A model generated the notes under the pieces. It saw only the letters and a list, made by a program, of their open reading frames with translations. It had not been told where the DNA came from and ran no database searches. Of a stretch of 46,146 bases of DNA, positions 8,563-16,077 are shown in pieces; position 1 is the first letter of the stretch; the number at the start of each line of letters is the position of its first letter. The position numbers were made by a program, and so were the translations under genes. The stretch comes from Bacteroidota bacterium. Its GTDB lineage: Bacteria > Bacteroidota > Bacteroidia > Sphingobacteriales > Sphingobacteriaceae. Location of the stretch: assembly GCA_013288685.1 (NCBI GenBank), contig JABDBM010000026.1, positions 1 through 46,146 of the forward strand, written 5' to 3'.

Positions 8563-9199
8563 CCTTTTTTCACTTTCCCTCCAAAACATTGGGCGCCGCT
8601 TTAACCGCGACTGGATTTTCCGGGGGGTTGATTATGCTTTTTCCTCCGGAAAAATTTATGCCGTGCTGGGGCCTAACGGCTCCGGGAAATCCACATTGTT
8701 ACAAGTGTTAAATGGTAGCCTATCACCCTCTGTCGGTACAATCAGTTTTTTTTACGGCGATAAACTTGTCGATATTGACAAGGTTTATGAACACCTCAGC
8801 CTTGCCGCCCCGTACCTTGAATTAATTGAAGATTTTACTTTGGCCGAAGTGATTGATTTTCATTTTAAATTCAAACCCTATAAATCGGGGATGAATAAGA
8901 ATGAAGTGATTGACCTGCTCGGGATGCAAAGCAGTAAAAACAAACTGATAAAGTATTTTTCATCCGGTATGAAACAGCGGCTCAAATTAGCGCTCGCTTT
9001 TTGTGCCGATACGCCTGTGCTAATGCTGGACGAACCTACATCAAACTTAGATACACAAGGCGTTGAGTGGTATTTATCCCTGGTACAAAAATTTGCACAA
9101 GGGCGGTTGACTATTATATGTTCTAACCAGGAGCATGAGTATAGTTTTTGTGATGAGCGCTTGAGTATTGTGGATTATAAAGGGGCGGTGAAAGGGTAA
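8555..9199 (+). CDS. ABC transporter ATP-binding protein
   Basis: ATPase subunit of an ABC transporter, 214 residues from the chosen ATG. It has Walker A GPNGSGKST (39-47), a signature-like SSGMKQRLKLALA, and Walker B VLMLDEPTSNLD. It is of the short single-domain CcmA-like type, and no permease gene lies nearby, so the cargo is unknown. Two in-frame ATGs are available, 8534 and 8555. I prefer 8555 because the seven extra residues from 8534 are pure translation of the ATGGAC repeat, although 8555 itself also lies in the repeat. Placement after lpxA may mean read-through from the lipid A operon. Confidence 0.88.
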   Translation: MDSLFSLSLQNIGRRFNRDWIFRGVDYAFSSGKIYAVLGPNGSGKSTLLQVLNGSLSPSVGTISFFYGDKLVDIDKVYEHLSLAAPYLELIEDFTLAEVIDFHFKFKPYKSGMNKNEVIDLLGMQSSKNKLIKYFSSGMKQRLKLALAFCADTPVLMLDEPTSNLDTQGVEWYLSLVQKFAQGRLTIICSNQEHEYSFCDERLSIVDYKGAVKG

Positions 9200-9209
9200 A
9201 ATAATGTAG

Positions 9210-9228
9210 GGGCTAATAGCATTAGCCC
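9210..9228. terminator. Hairpin between convergent genes
   Basis: GGGCTAAT and ATTAGCCC form an 8-bp perfect stem with a 3-nt loop, midway between the convergent ends of the ABC ATPase and the lipoprotein gene. It could serve both strands, but no T-tract is present. Confidence 0.45.
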
Positions 9229-9251
9229 GGTGTGATGTATTACTTTAATAA

Positions 9252-9938
9252 TCACGGCACAATCGGCCCGCTATGGGTAAACGGTTGAAACCAGATAACT
9301 GTTCCGTTATCATCCCTGAAATAACCGCCTGGCCACGACGAATGTTGCGGATGCACATACCAGGCTTTTATGTATTCGGGCGCTCCGCCCACCGGCATCT
9401 GGTTAATGTTTAAGTTGTAATAGCCCAGCTGCGCAACCAAAGTCGAATCTCCGATTGAAATATTTTGTGCTTCACGTTCATTGTCTAATTTAATAAACGT
9501 ATCCCTCAGTATTTGCAAGCTCATATTAGGTTTGTTATCCAGGGCAATATTGCCAACTATAAACTGCGGCGCGGGGTACGGGCCGTATAGTTTTCCATTC
9601 TCAAAACCAAAAGTAAGATCCTCAAAAAATACAGGAAGGCCGTTCCTCACTTGCATAGCGGTGGCAATCTGGAAAAACCCCATTTGGTTATTCTGATCGA
9701 GAGCGTTATAGGATTGGTAAGTGTAAAAAACAAACCCATCTGTCGATAGATTGTTGTCCTTCATCAACCCGGTGACGATACCACTATCCTGCGCCGAATA
9801 ATTGTTGTTTTTAAAGGGATACCCAATATTTGGCCCGGGTGCAAGCATAATAGTGCCATTTAAGTGGGTAACACCGGTTTCCTTTTTACAGGCAGCTATC
9901 AATAATAAGGCGAAGAAGAGATAAAAGATGTTTTTCAT
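9252..9938 (-). CDS. Hypothetical lipoprotein
   Basis: A 228-residue protein starting MKNIFYLFFALLLIAACKKE, a lipoprotein signal with lipobox IAAC and Cys at about residue 17, so probably lipid-anchored and facing the periplasm or outer membrane. I chose the ATG at 9938 because it places the signal directly at the N terminus; an ATG seven codons upstream is possible. The mature part is polar, rich in Asn, Gly and aromatic residues, with several Pro-Gly-containing segments (APGPNIGYPF, VHPQHSSWPGGY), and I recognise no family. It converges on the ABC ATPase gene and has no operon partner. Confidence 0.7.
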   Translation of the reverse strand: MKNIFYLFFALLLIAACKKETGVTHLNGTIMLAPGPNIGYPFKNNNYSAQDSGIVTGLMKDNNLSTDGFVFYTYQSYNALDQNNQMGFFQIATAMQVRNGLPVFFEDLTFGFENGKLYGPYPAPQFIVGNIALDNKPNMSLQILRDTFIKLDNEREAQNISIGDSTLVAQLGYYNLNINQMPVGGAPEYIKAWYVHPQHSSWPGGYFRDDNGTVIWFQPFTHSGPIVP

Positions 9939-10114
9939 AACAGCGTTCAGGCTTAGCAAGTTTTGTTGAGAGACTGAAAACGCTCCGTGTTTTTACATTT
10001 TCGGTAATCAGCTTTACAATGTTACGAAAAAAGGCGCCTGATTGCTACAGAGGGAGTTAATAAATTAGTTAGCCTCCCATTAAATTTGCGCGGTTTAGGC
10101 CGCATGCGTTTTTA

Positions 10115-10927
10115 TTATCGCTCATATAACCGCTTTTCCAGCTTCTTATCCTGATGATATACGTCTTTATAATTGATCATAACGCCGTCCTTTACTTCGC
10201 AGGTGATGCGTATTTTTCTTCCGGTTGTATTTATCCAGCGTAAGCGCTCCATATTAATGACTATTTTATGGATTTCATTTTCGGGTTTTGCATAATTGTT
10301 GCCCGAAAATTTGGTAGTTAGCAGTTTTAAATGGTGCTGTAAATTAGCGTAAGCTTCTGTATGGGGCTGCACATTTAATATAGCATTAGCCGGCTGCTTC
10401 TGTTTCAGTGCATTAACCAACGCGGCATCTGCCCTAAACTGGCTGGTGCTTGCTGCGTCAATAGTTGCGGCCGGAAACCACGGGTTTAATTTTCCGTAAT
10501 GCAGGTTATTTATTAATGTGATCACAGCATCCGTCAGCTCGATATCAAAATAAGCCTTTTGAATGTTGCTTGCCTTGCCCGATTGCATGGCGTGTAAGCG
10601 GGAGTAAGTAAGTTCCATAGGGCGATAATCAGCCGGATTAAGGCCATACTGTAAAATACAATCAAACAAAAGCATCGCACTCCATGCCGGTGTCCTTACG
10701 GTATCGGGCAATAGCCATATCATTTTAAACCCTTCCGTTTTATAAAACCGCGCTACAGACTCGGGGTAGTGTAACTCGTTTTTATGTTTAGCCAGTTGCT
10801 CCTTGATCGCAGCAGAAACGGACGTGTCTGTGTTGATAGTATTATTGATTGCTTTTAGCTTTATGTGCGACAACAGTAATATAATTACCGTTAAGTAAGC
10901 AACTTGTTTTAACCTTTGCATCTTCAC
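10115..10927 (-). CDS. L,D-transpeptidase-like scaffold protein lacking the catalytic domain
   Basis: A 270-residue exported protein with an N-terminal signal (hydrophobic YLTVIILLLSHI). Residues of about 50-235 resemble the scaffold domain preceding the catalytic domain in large YcbB-type L,D-transpeptidases: FYKTEGFKMIWLLP, then ILQYGLNPADYRP, and the segment INMERLRWI that normally leads into the catalytic domain. The protein ends about 40 residues later without a YkuD domain; no catalytic HxxxSxGC-type motif is seen, and the downstream bases hold no continuation. It could bind peptidoglycan or a partner without catalysis, or be a decayed remnant. The family call is by pattern recognition and is moderately sure. 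Confidence 0.6.
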   Translation of the reverse strand: MKMQRLKQVAYLTVIILLLSHIKLKAINNTINTDTSVSAAIKEQLAKHKNELHYPESVARFYKTEGFKMIWLLPDTVRTPAWSAMLLFDCILQYGLNPADYRPMELTYSRLHAMQSGKASNIQKAYFDIELTDAVITLINNLHYGKLNPWFPAATIDAASTSQFRADAALVNALKQKQPANAILNVQPHTEAYANLQHHLKLLTTKFSGNNYAKPENEIHKIVINMERLRWINTTGRKIRITCEVKDGVMINYKDVYHQDKKLEKRLYER

Positions 10928-10942
10928 TGTCTTTTTGTGTTC

Positions 10943-10976
10943 ATTGCGAATTCTCTGTCTCTCTGTGGTAAAATTA
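10943..10976. repeat. Solo arm of the CACAGAG word family
   Basis: TCTCTGTCTCTCTGTGGTAA is the complement form of the CCACAGAG word seen at 13723, 21618 and 44819. No matching second arm is visible nearby. Confidence 0.4.
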
Positions 10977-10987
10977 AGCTACCTTTT

Positions 10988-11848
10988 TTACTTTTTGGTT
11001 GGAAAAACAAGCAATGGGATGGTAATATGGCCAGCCATTTTTTTTGTATGACTACCATTTAACAAGTTGTCAAAAAAACCATGCTGCCGGTGCACCATGG
11101 CCAGCATATCAATTTGGCCGTATTCGCAAAGCCAGTTTAATCCCGCTTCTATACTATCTTGCTTAACTGCCCGGTAATAAATCTGCGGGTAGTCGGCTTT
11201 GTTGGATATTTCGGCAAGGAATTGCTCAATAGATTTTTCAAAACCATGAGATTGAAGTTTTGCATCCGTAATATGTGTTAACAGAATTTCGGCATTCAAC
11301 AACCTTGCGAAATCTATGAGCTGATAAATTTGTTCCTGGTCATTTTCAGGGTGTTCAAAATCTATCGCGAAGGCTATTTTTTTAATGGGTTTAAAATTGG
11401 CCGCGCCGGGCACTATCAACAATGGTTTAGTGCCCGCTTCAATCAGGTCGTGGGTATGGTTGCCTAATAATAACGCATTCCATTCGCCCGGTTCGTGTTC
11501 TCCTGAAATTATCAGATCAACGTTTTGTTTTATTGCTGCATTGGGCACAGTTTCATTAACTTTTCCGCTATCATTTAAATAGCCTACCGGCGGGTTGAAG
11601 GTTTCTGTATAATTATTTTGTTCCAGGTGTGCCTTCAGGCGTTTTAATTCGTCGATAGAGTCCTCCAATAATTCGTCACTTTCAAACTGCGGCCAAACAA
11701 CCAAACCCGCCATTGGTGTCTCGGCCGGAATTGTGACAATATTGCAAAGAAAAACTCCCGCCTTAATTTGCCTGGCCAACTGGTAACCGTATTCAGCCGC
11801 GTGCCTTGCATTGGCCGAAAAATTCGTCGCGATCATTATTTTTTTCAT
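10988..11848 (-). CDS. Universal stress protein with two tandem UspA domains
   Basis: A 286-residue cytoplasmic protein with two UspA-like alpha/beta halves. The first begins MKKIMIATNFSANARHAAEYG and includes NAAIKQNVDLIISGEHEP; the second begins KPIKKIAFAIDFEHPENDQ and includes CEYGQIDMLAMVHRQHG. Each half ends in a strand of the kind seen in Usp proteins (LLIVPG, LLVFPTKK). The ATG at 11848 was preferred to a TTG three codons upstream. A variant GxxGNH region in the first half (LLLGNHTHD) suggests nucleotide binding could be retained there. It is divergent from the PNPOx-fold gene, a pairing that suggests stress or redox roles but proves nothing. Confidence 0.85.
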   Translation of the reverse strand: MKKIMIATNFSANARHAAEYGYQLARQIKAGVFLCNIVTIPAETPMAGLVVWPQFESDELLEDSIDELKRLKAHLEQNNYTETFNPPVGYLNDSGKVNETVPNAAIKQNVDLIISGEHEPGEWNALLLGNHTHDLIEAGTKPLLIVPGAANFKPIKKIAFAIDFEHPENDQEQIYQLIDFARLLNAEILLTHITDAKLQSHGFEKSIEQFLAEISNKADYPQIYYRAVKQDSIEAGLNWLCEYGQIDMLAMVHRQHGFFDNLLNGSHTKKMAGHITIPLLVFPTKK

Positions 11849-11953
11849 GGTATACAAAGTTGCTTATGCCGGGGCACCGGGAGAATGACTTTCCTCACTA
11901 TTTGAAATGTTTGCTATCATTATCGGGCCTGATTTTTGCAATGTTATTGTTAC

Positions 11954-12409
11954 ATGTTAGGAAAATTAAACGAAGCCCAAATTGAAGACCTGTTAATGAG
12001 TCTTCCTGTTGGTCGCATTGGCTGCCACGCGGAAGGAACTACTTACATTGTACCCGTAAACTATTTTTACGATGGTAAGGCTATTTACGCGCATTCGGGC
12101 AAAGGGATGAAAATTGACATGATGCGTATAAACCCCAAAGTTTGTTTCCAGGTAGATGCGATTGATGACCTGTTGAATTGGGAAAGTGTAATTGCCTGGG
12201 GGGAATTTGAAGAAATACTGAACCTGCAGGAGAAAACGCACGCTATGCAAAACATCATTAACCGCGTAATGCCACTTTTGAAGGGTAAAGACGCCCAACC
12301 ATCGCATGGGTTTACCAACAATGCGAGCGATGTTGGCAATAATGTAGAGTTGATTTTGTATAAGATAACGCTAACCCAAAAAACCGGCAGATTTGAAAAG
12401 GAGCTTTAA
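11954..12409 (+). CDS. Pyridoxamine 5'-phosphate oxidase-fold flavoprotein (NimA-like)
   Basis: A 151-residue split-barrel FMN-binding protein of the PNPOx-like superfamily. Characteristic segments are LPVGRIGCHAEGTTYIVPVNYFYDG, with cofactor-barrel spacing, followed by IYAHSGKGMKIDMMRINPKVCFQVD, which is the usual phosphate-contacting region of NimA-like members. The ATG at 11954 is preferred to an upstream TTG since conserved sequence starts at MLGKLNEAQIEDLL. The substrate is unknown; relatives include nitroreductase-like and heme-utilisation proteins. It is followed closely by a convergent response regulator gene. Confidence 0.82.
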   Translation: MLGKLNEAQIEDLLMSLPVGRIGCHAEGTTYIVPVNYFYDGKAIYAHSGKGMKIDMMRINPKVCFQVDAIDDLLNWESVIAWGEFEEILNLQEKTHAMQNIINRVMPLLKGKDAQPSHGFTNNASDVGNNVELILYKITLTQKTGRFEKEL

Positions 12410-12412
12410 ACC

Positions 12413-12781
12413 TTAATTAGAGACCCCCGAATACCGGTGTACTTTACTCACAAAATGGTCAAGATCAAAAGGTTTTTCAATATGATCATCAGCACCGCAT
12501 TCATCTTTAATTTTTTGCAGATCCATGTTGGCCGAAACAAGGATAACAGGTATATGTTTTAGGTCATCGTGCCCTTTTATGTAGGCACACATAGCCTGCC
12601 CACCTTCGCCTTTTAACTGCAGATCAAGCATCACCAGGCCAACCTCTTTTGAATGTAGTTTTCGCCTTGCCAACCCGGTATCCGCTAAGCTAATCACATT
12701 ATAGCCTTCCACCTCCAGCAAAATGCACATCATTTCGGCAATTATAGGCTCGTCTTCAATTACAAGTACTTTTTTTCTCAT
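12413..12781 (-). CDS. Orphan CheY-like response regulator
   Basis: A stand-alone receiver domain of 122 residues with no output domain. The acidic pocket is EDEP near the N terminus, the probable phosphoacceptor is the first Asp of MLDLQLKGEGG, and the conserved Lys lies in HIEKPFDLDHF. An alternative ATG four codons upstream (12793) exists; MRKKVLVIEDE is the more usual beginning. No histidine kinase is encoded nearby, so its partner must be elsewhere. It lies 29 nt downstream of the metallo-hydrolase gene on the same strand and may be co-transcribed with it. Confidence 0.88.
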   Translation of the reverse strand: MRKKVLVIEDEPIIAEMMCILLEVEGYNVISLADTGLARRKLHSKEVGLVMLDLQLKGEGGQAMCAYIKGHDDLKHIPVILVSANMDLQKIKDECGADDHIEKPFDLDHFVSKVHRYSGVSN

Positions 12782-12810
12782 AATTAAATACATGCAATTT
12801 AAGGGCCAAA

Positions 12811-13641
12811 TTAAAACAATGTGGGCTGGTAATGGTTAACGGCAATTCCAGTGATTTCAACAGCCTGAGGTTTTGATAAAGTTATTTCAAATACCGGAGT
12901 TTCCTGGTAACGCGAGGCCACGACTATGGTTGTTTCGCCGGCGCAGTTTTCAAATAGTTCCTGCACCAGTTTAGGGTCGTTATTGTTTTTGGAGAGATGC
13001 GAAAGCAACAAATGACTCATGTACGGCGGCCGGTGCGCGATAAATAACTCCACCGCCTGTTTGTTGGACAGGTGGCCGTTCCCCCCGCGGATTCTGCGTT
13101 TTAAATGATAAGGATAGCCGCCGGCATCCAGCATAGCATCGTCATAATTGGCTTCAAGGAAGGCTGCATGGCATTGGCTGAAGTGACCGATAACCTGCCC
13201 GCAGGCTATGCCGATATCGGTAAATATGCCCACTGTAACACCCTGGCAGGTAACAATAAAACTATAAGGATCAGCAGCATCGTGCATTTTGGGAAAGGCG
13301 GTAATTTGCAGTTCGCCTATTTGAATGGGCTGAAAGGCGGCAAACGGAAAAACCAGGTTCTCATCCAACGTCAATCCGCCCTGCTGCAGGGTTGGGCGGG
13401 TTATATAAACCGGCAGCTGGTATTTTTTGGCCAGTACCGGTATACCACTGATGTGGTCGGAATGTTCATGGGATACAAAAATGGCTTTAACTTTGCGGAT
13501 GTTTAACCCAAGCCGCAGCATCCGTTTTTCCGTTTCCCGGCACGATATCCCGGCATCAACCAATACAGCTTCGTGCCCGTTACCAATATAATAACAGTTG
13601 CCGTTACTCCCCGAATTTAATGACGCAATAAATAATGACAT
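12811..13641 (-). CDS. MBL-fold metallo-hydrolase (YycJ/WalJ-like)
   Basis: Metallo-beta-lactamase fold hydrolase, 276 residues. It opens with ASLNSGSNGNCYYIG, typical of the YycJ (WalJ) branch, and carries the dinuclear metal motif SHEHSDHISG with H58, H60, D62 and H63. Later conserved points include the FTDIG segment and a C-terminal SHLSKNNNDP motif. YycJ-type proteins have been linked to exonuclease activity and cell-wall signalling in Firmicutes; the role in Bacteroidota is not established. It diverges from yceH across a spacer that holds a word-type inverted repeat. Confidence 0.88.
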   Translation of the reverse strand: MSLFIASLNSGSNGNCYYIGNGHEAVLVDAGISCRETEKRMLRLGLNIRKVKAIFVSHEHSDHISGIPVLAKKYQLPVYITRPTLQQGGLTLDENLVFPFAAFQPIQIGELQITAFPKMHDAADPYSFIVTCQGVTVGIFTDIGIACGQVIGHFSQCHAAFLEANYDDAMLDAGGYPYHLKRRIRGGNGHLSNKQAVELFIAHRPPYMSHLLLSHLSKNNNDPKLVQELFENCAGETTIVVASRYQETPVFEITLSKPQAVEITGIAVNHYQPTLF

Positions 13642-13722
13642 TGTACTGCAAAGTAACCGGATTTTAACGGTAAATTCATTTTAGACTGTGAAAAATAAAC
13701 AGCTTTTGCTTGCTTGCTAATC

Positions 13723-13871
13723 TACCACAAAGAACACTAAGGAAAAAAGCGCAAAGAACTTAAAGAAAAAATGAATGTTTCGGACCTTCAAGTCCGTTTT
13801 AATTCTAATGGCACTGGATAAAATCGAACCTAAGTGTCCTCTGTGTTTTTCTCTTTGTGTACTTTGTGGTA
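13723..13871. repeat. Word-type inverted repeat (CCACAAAGAACAC) between divergent genes
   Basis: The left arm from 13723 (TACCACAAAGAACACTAAGG) pairs with the right arm 13837-13871 (ending TACTTTGTGGTA). Inside is a small hairpin, CGGAC and GTCCG at 13781-13796 followed by four T. The flanking genes (the MBL hydrolase and yceH) are transcribed away from each other, so neither strand needs a terminator here. Confidence 0.78.
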
Positions 13872-13957
13872 AAAATTAACTCCCAAACCCTCGTAAAATC
13901 GTTGTAATCATTCTTCAATCGGTGAAATCCCCAAAAACAAAACTTATATTTAGCCCC

Positions 13958-14605
13958 ATGGATTCACCGATAACTTTACCTGTACTTGATGTTGCCGAAT
14001 TGCGCGTGCTGGGCTCGTTGATGGAGAAAAGCAAAACCACGCCCGATTATTACCCCATGACCATCAATAGCCTCACCGCCGCGTGTAACCAAAAAACATC
14101 GCGCAGGCCGGTAGTGCAGTACGACGAGGATACAGTTGCCCAGGCATTAAACACCCTTAAACGACGCGGACTTATCTCCACAGCCACAGGCGGGTCCATA
14201 CGCGCCGTAAAATTTAAACACAACTTTGCCATTGTATTCCCGGTGTTACCATCGGATGTGGCTATAATTTGCCTGCTGATGCTACGCGGCCCCCAAACAC
14301 CGGGCGAGCTTAATACCAACTCGGGCAGGTTGCACGAGTTTGATTCCATTGAAGAAGTTCAGGAAACGCTTGACAGGCTAAGCAGCCCCGAACTTCCTTT
14401 TTTAATGCAATTACCCCGCCGCCCCGGCCAAAAGGAAATGCGTTATGCCCATTTGCTGAGTGGCGTTCCGGATATTAACGACGAGGATTTTGATGATGCA
14501 CCCGCAAAAAGCCACGGCGGCCTGGAAGCTCGCGTAGTTAAGCTGGAAACCGAACTGGCTGAGTTGCGTGAAGCTTTTGATAAATTGATGAAGGAACTGA
14601 GCTAA
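13958..14605 (+). CDS. YceH family protein (DUF480)
   Basis: A 215-residue member of the YceH/DUF480 family, built of two winged-helix domains. Diagnostic segments are VLGSLMEKSKTTPDYYPMT, CNQKTSRRPVV, and in the second wing LMLRGPQTPGELNTNSGRL followed by ELPFLMQLPRRPGQKE. A C-terminal coiled coil (LEARVVKLETELAELREAF) ends the protein. An upstream GTG at 13922 is in frame, but the family normally begins close to MDSPITLPVLDVAELRVLG, so ATG 13958 is chosen. The molecular function is not established. Confidence 0.9.
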   Translation: MDSPITLPVLDVAELRVLGSLMEKSKTTPDYYPMTINSLTAACNQKTSRRPVVQYDEDTVAQALNTLKRRGLISTATGGSIRAVKFKHNFAIVFPVLPSDVAIICLLMLRGPQTPGELNTNSGRLHEFDSIEEVQETLDRLSSPELPFLMQLPRRPGQKEMRYAHLLSGVPDINDEDFDDAPAKSHGGLEARVVKLETELAELREAFDKLMKELS

Positions 14606-14658
14606 TGCAAACCTAACGGTAAGTAATTTGTTTATCATGTAAACCAAAATTATTTACC

Positions 14659-15240
14659 ATGAAAAAATTATTTGCTATTTGCGCAGTGGCGTTTGCCGCT
14701 TACGCCTTTCAAAGCTGCAGCGGCGCCAAAAAAGGCGGCGAAACGGCTGACAGCACCACAACCACTAAAGACTCAACAAGCAGTACTGTTTCCAGTACAA
14801 CCGCAGCGGATAGTGCCGATGTTAAATTCGCCCACAAAGCCGCTATGGGTGGCTTAGCCGAAGTAGCATTAGGCAGGCTTGCACGGCAAAAAAGTACCGA
14901 TCTGCAAATTCAAAATTTCGGCGATATGATGGTTACAGACCATGGTAAGGCAAACGACGAATTAAAGGGAATTGCGAAAGCCAAAAACATCGCGCTGCCC
15001 GATTCAGTAGATGCTGAACATCAGCAAAAAATGAATGATATTGCCGCATTGAGTGGTAAAGATTTTGATAAAGCTTATGTGGATGCCATGATTGACGGGC
15101 ATAAAAGAACATTAACGCTGATGCAGGAAGAAGCAGCGAACGGAAAAGACCCCGATTTGAAGGCATTTGCGGCCAAAGTTGCGCCTACTGTTCAAATGCA
15201 TTTAGATGCAATTAATAAAATTCATGATAGCCTAAAGTAA
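14659..15240 (+). CDS. DUF4142 lipoprotein (ferritin-like fold)
   Basis: A 193-residue exported protein. The signal MKKLFAICAVAFAAYAFQSC ends in a lipobox-like FQSC, so it is likely lipid-anchored. A Ser/Thr-rich linker (about 27-52) leads into a DUF4142 domain: FAHKAAMGGLAEVALGRLA, FGDMMVTDHGKANDELKGIA, and FDKAYVDAMIDGHKRTLTLM. The helical His/Glu pattern is what places DUF4142 in the ferritin-like group, but metal binding has not been shown for most members. Such genes are often linked to envelope or desiccation stress; here there is no operon partner. Confidence 0.92.
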   Translation: MKKLFAICAVAFAAYAFQSCSGAKKGGETADSTTTTKDSTSSTVSSTTAADSADVKFAHKAAMGGLAEVALGRLARQKSTDLQIQNFGDMMVTDHGKANDELKGIAKAKNIALPDSVDAEHQQKMNDIAALSGKDFDKAYVDAMIDGHKRTLTLMQEEAANGKDPDLKAFAAKVAPTVQMHLDAINKIHDSLK

Positions 15241-15270
15241 GAATGATGGTGTGTACAATCTTGTATCATC

Positions 15271-15298
15271 TTGTTCCGTTTTGTTAAACGTAAATTTA
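15271..15298 (+). promoter_or_regulatory. Putative promoter of the structured RNA
   Basis: TTG at 15271 and TAAATTTA at 15291-15298 approximate the Bacteroidota -33/-7 elements (TTTG, TAnnTTTG) with suitable spacing. The predicted start falls at about 15304, at the 5' end of the candidate RNA. Confidence 0.4.
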
Positions 15299-15302
15299 AA
15301 AA

Positions 15303-15451
15303 CCCGCTTTATTTTTGTTCCGAGAGATTTTGTTACCAGAATATTTGGTGGGAACACAGATAGTAAGCGGGGCACAAATTTTTTACTTAGTGTTTATTCA
15401 GTATGCTCACCAGACAGGGTCCTCTTGCTGACAAAGAGGCCCTGTTTTTTT
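15303..15451 (+). ncRNA. Candidate structured RNA (6S-like or leader attenuator)
   Basis: About 150 nt in a 300-nt gap without a protein gene. A 7-bp closing stem (CCCGCTT 15303-15309 with AAGCGGG 15365-15371) encloses a second stem (GTTCC 15317-15321 with GGAAC 15350-15354) and an inner ACCA/TGGT hairpin, separated by unpaired internal loops. A strong terminator follows. A closing stem, large internal bubble and terminal stem are reminiscent of 6S RNA, but I see no sequence that proves this. The alternative is a 5' leader that attenuates the downstream peptide deformylase gene. Confidence 0.45.
15415..15451 (+). terminator. Strong intrinsic terminator
   Basis: CAGGG and CCCTG plus CCTCTT and AAGAGG form an 11-bp stem with one bulged T and a 7-nt loop, followed at once by seven T (15445-15451). 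It ends about 90 nt before the deformylase-like ATG. Confidence 0.85.
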
Positions 15452-15540
15452 GTTGTGGCCCCGGGGGCCATTGATTGGTGGAATATTAATAAGGGAAATA
15501 AATACTTTCTTATTATTGTAACATCATATTCCTGTTCAAA

Positions 15541-16026
15541 ATGAAAACACTGCACGATCTGCTGTTATTAGGCGACCCGCGCCTGTATGAAAACTGCGAA
15601 CCTGTTTTACCTGAGGAGCTGCCCATGGTTACCGCCTGGGTTGCCGATTTGGATGATGTGATGAAACAAATTCGGCTTAAATATAATTTTGGCCGCGCCA
15701 TTGCAGCACCGCAACTGGGTATAATGAAAAGGCTCATTTATATGAATATCGACAGGCCTGTCATTTTTATAAACCCCGAACTGGTAGACTTGAGCGATGA
15801 ACTGTTTGAATTATGGGACGATTGCATGAGCTTCCCTAATTTATTGGTGAAAGTTAAACGTCATCAGTCATTAACCATAAAATACCTTGATGACCAATGG
15901 ACGCCACAAATATGGAAAATGGAAGGTGATTTATCCGAATTGTTGCAGCACGAATACGATCATCTAAACGGCATACTTTGTACTATGCGGGCAATTGATG
16001 AAAAATCATTTAAGTGGCGACCCTGA
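15541..16026 (+). CDS. Divergent peptide deformylase paralog
   Basis: A 161-residue member of the peptide deformylase family, which removes the formyl group from nascent N-terminal Met. The three motifs are present but altered: GRAIAAPQ (51-58) in place of GxGxAAPQ, WDDCMS with metal-ligand C95 but Asp-Asp in place of the EG of EGCLS, and QHEYDH with H137, E138 and H141 intact. Metal binding is therefore probably retained. A canonical deformylase is encoded at 34817, so this copy may be specialised or have another amide substrate. The preceding terminator could control it. Confidence 0.82.
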   Translation: MKTLHDLLLLGDPRLYENCEPVLPEELPMVTAWVADLDDVMKQIRLKYNFGRAIAAPQLGIMKRLIYMNIDRPVIFINPELVDLSDELFELWDDCMSFPNLLVKVKRHQSLTIKYLDDQWTPQIWKMEGDLSELLQHEYDHLNGILCTMRAIDEKSFKWRP

Positions 16027-16077
16027 GCAATGCGAATTTGTACGCTAAACGCCTTATCTTAGCGGCATCACCCGTTT

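Noticed and set aside
10081..10088. Perfect TAAATTTG promoter box on the plus strand
   Set aside because: It lies between two minus-strand genes and has no plus-strand gene or RNA downstream.
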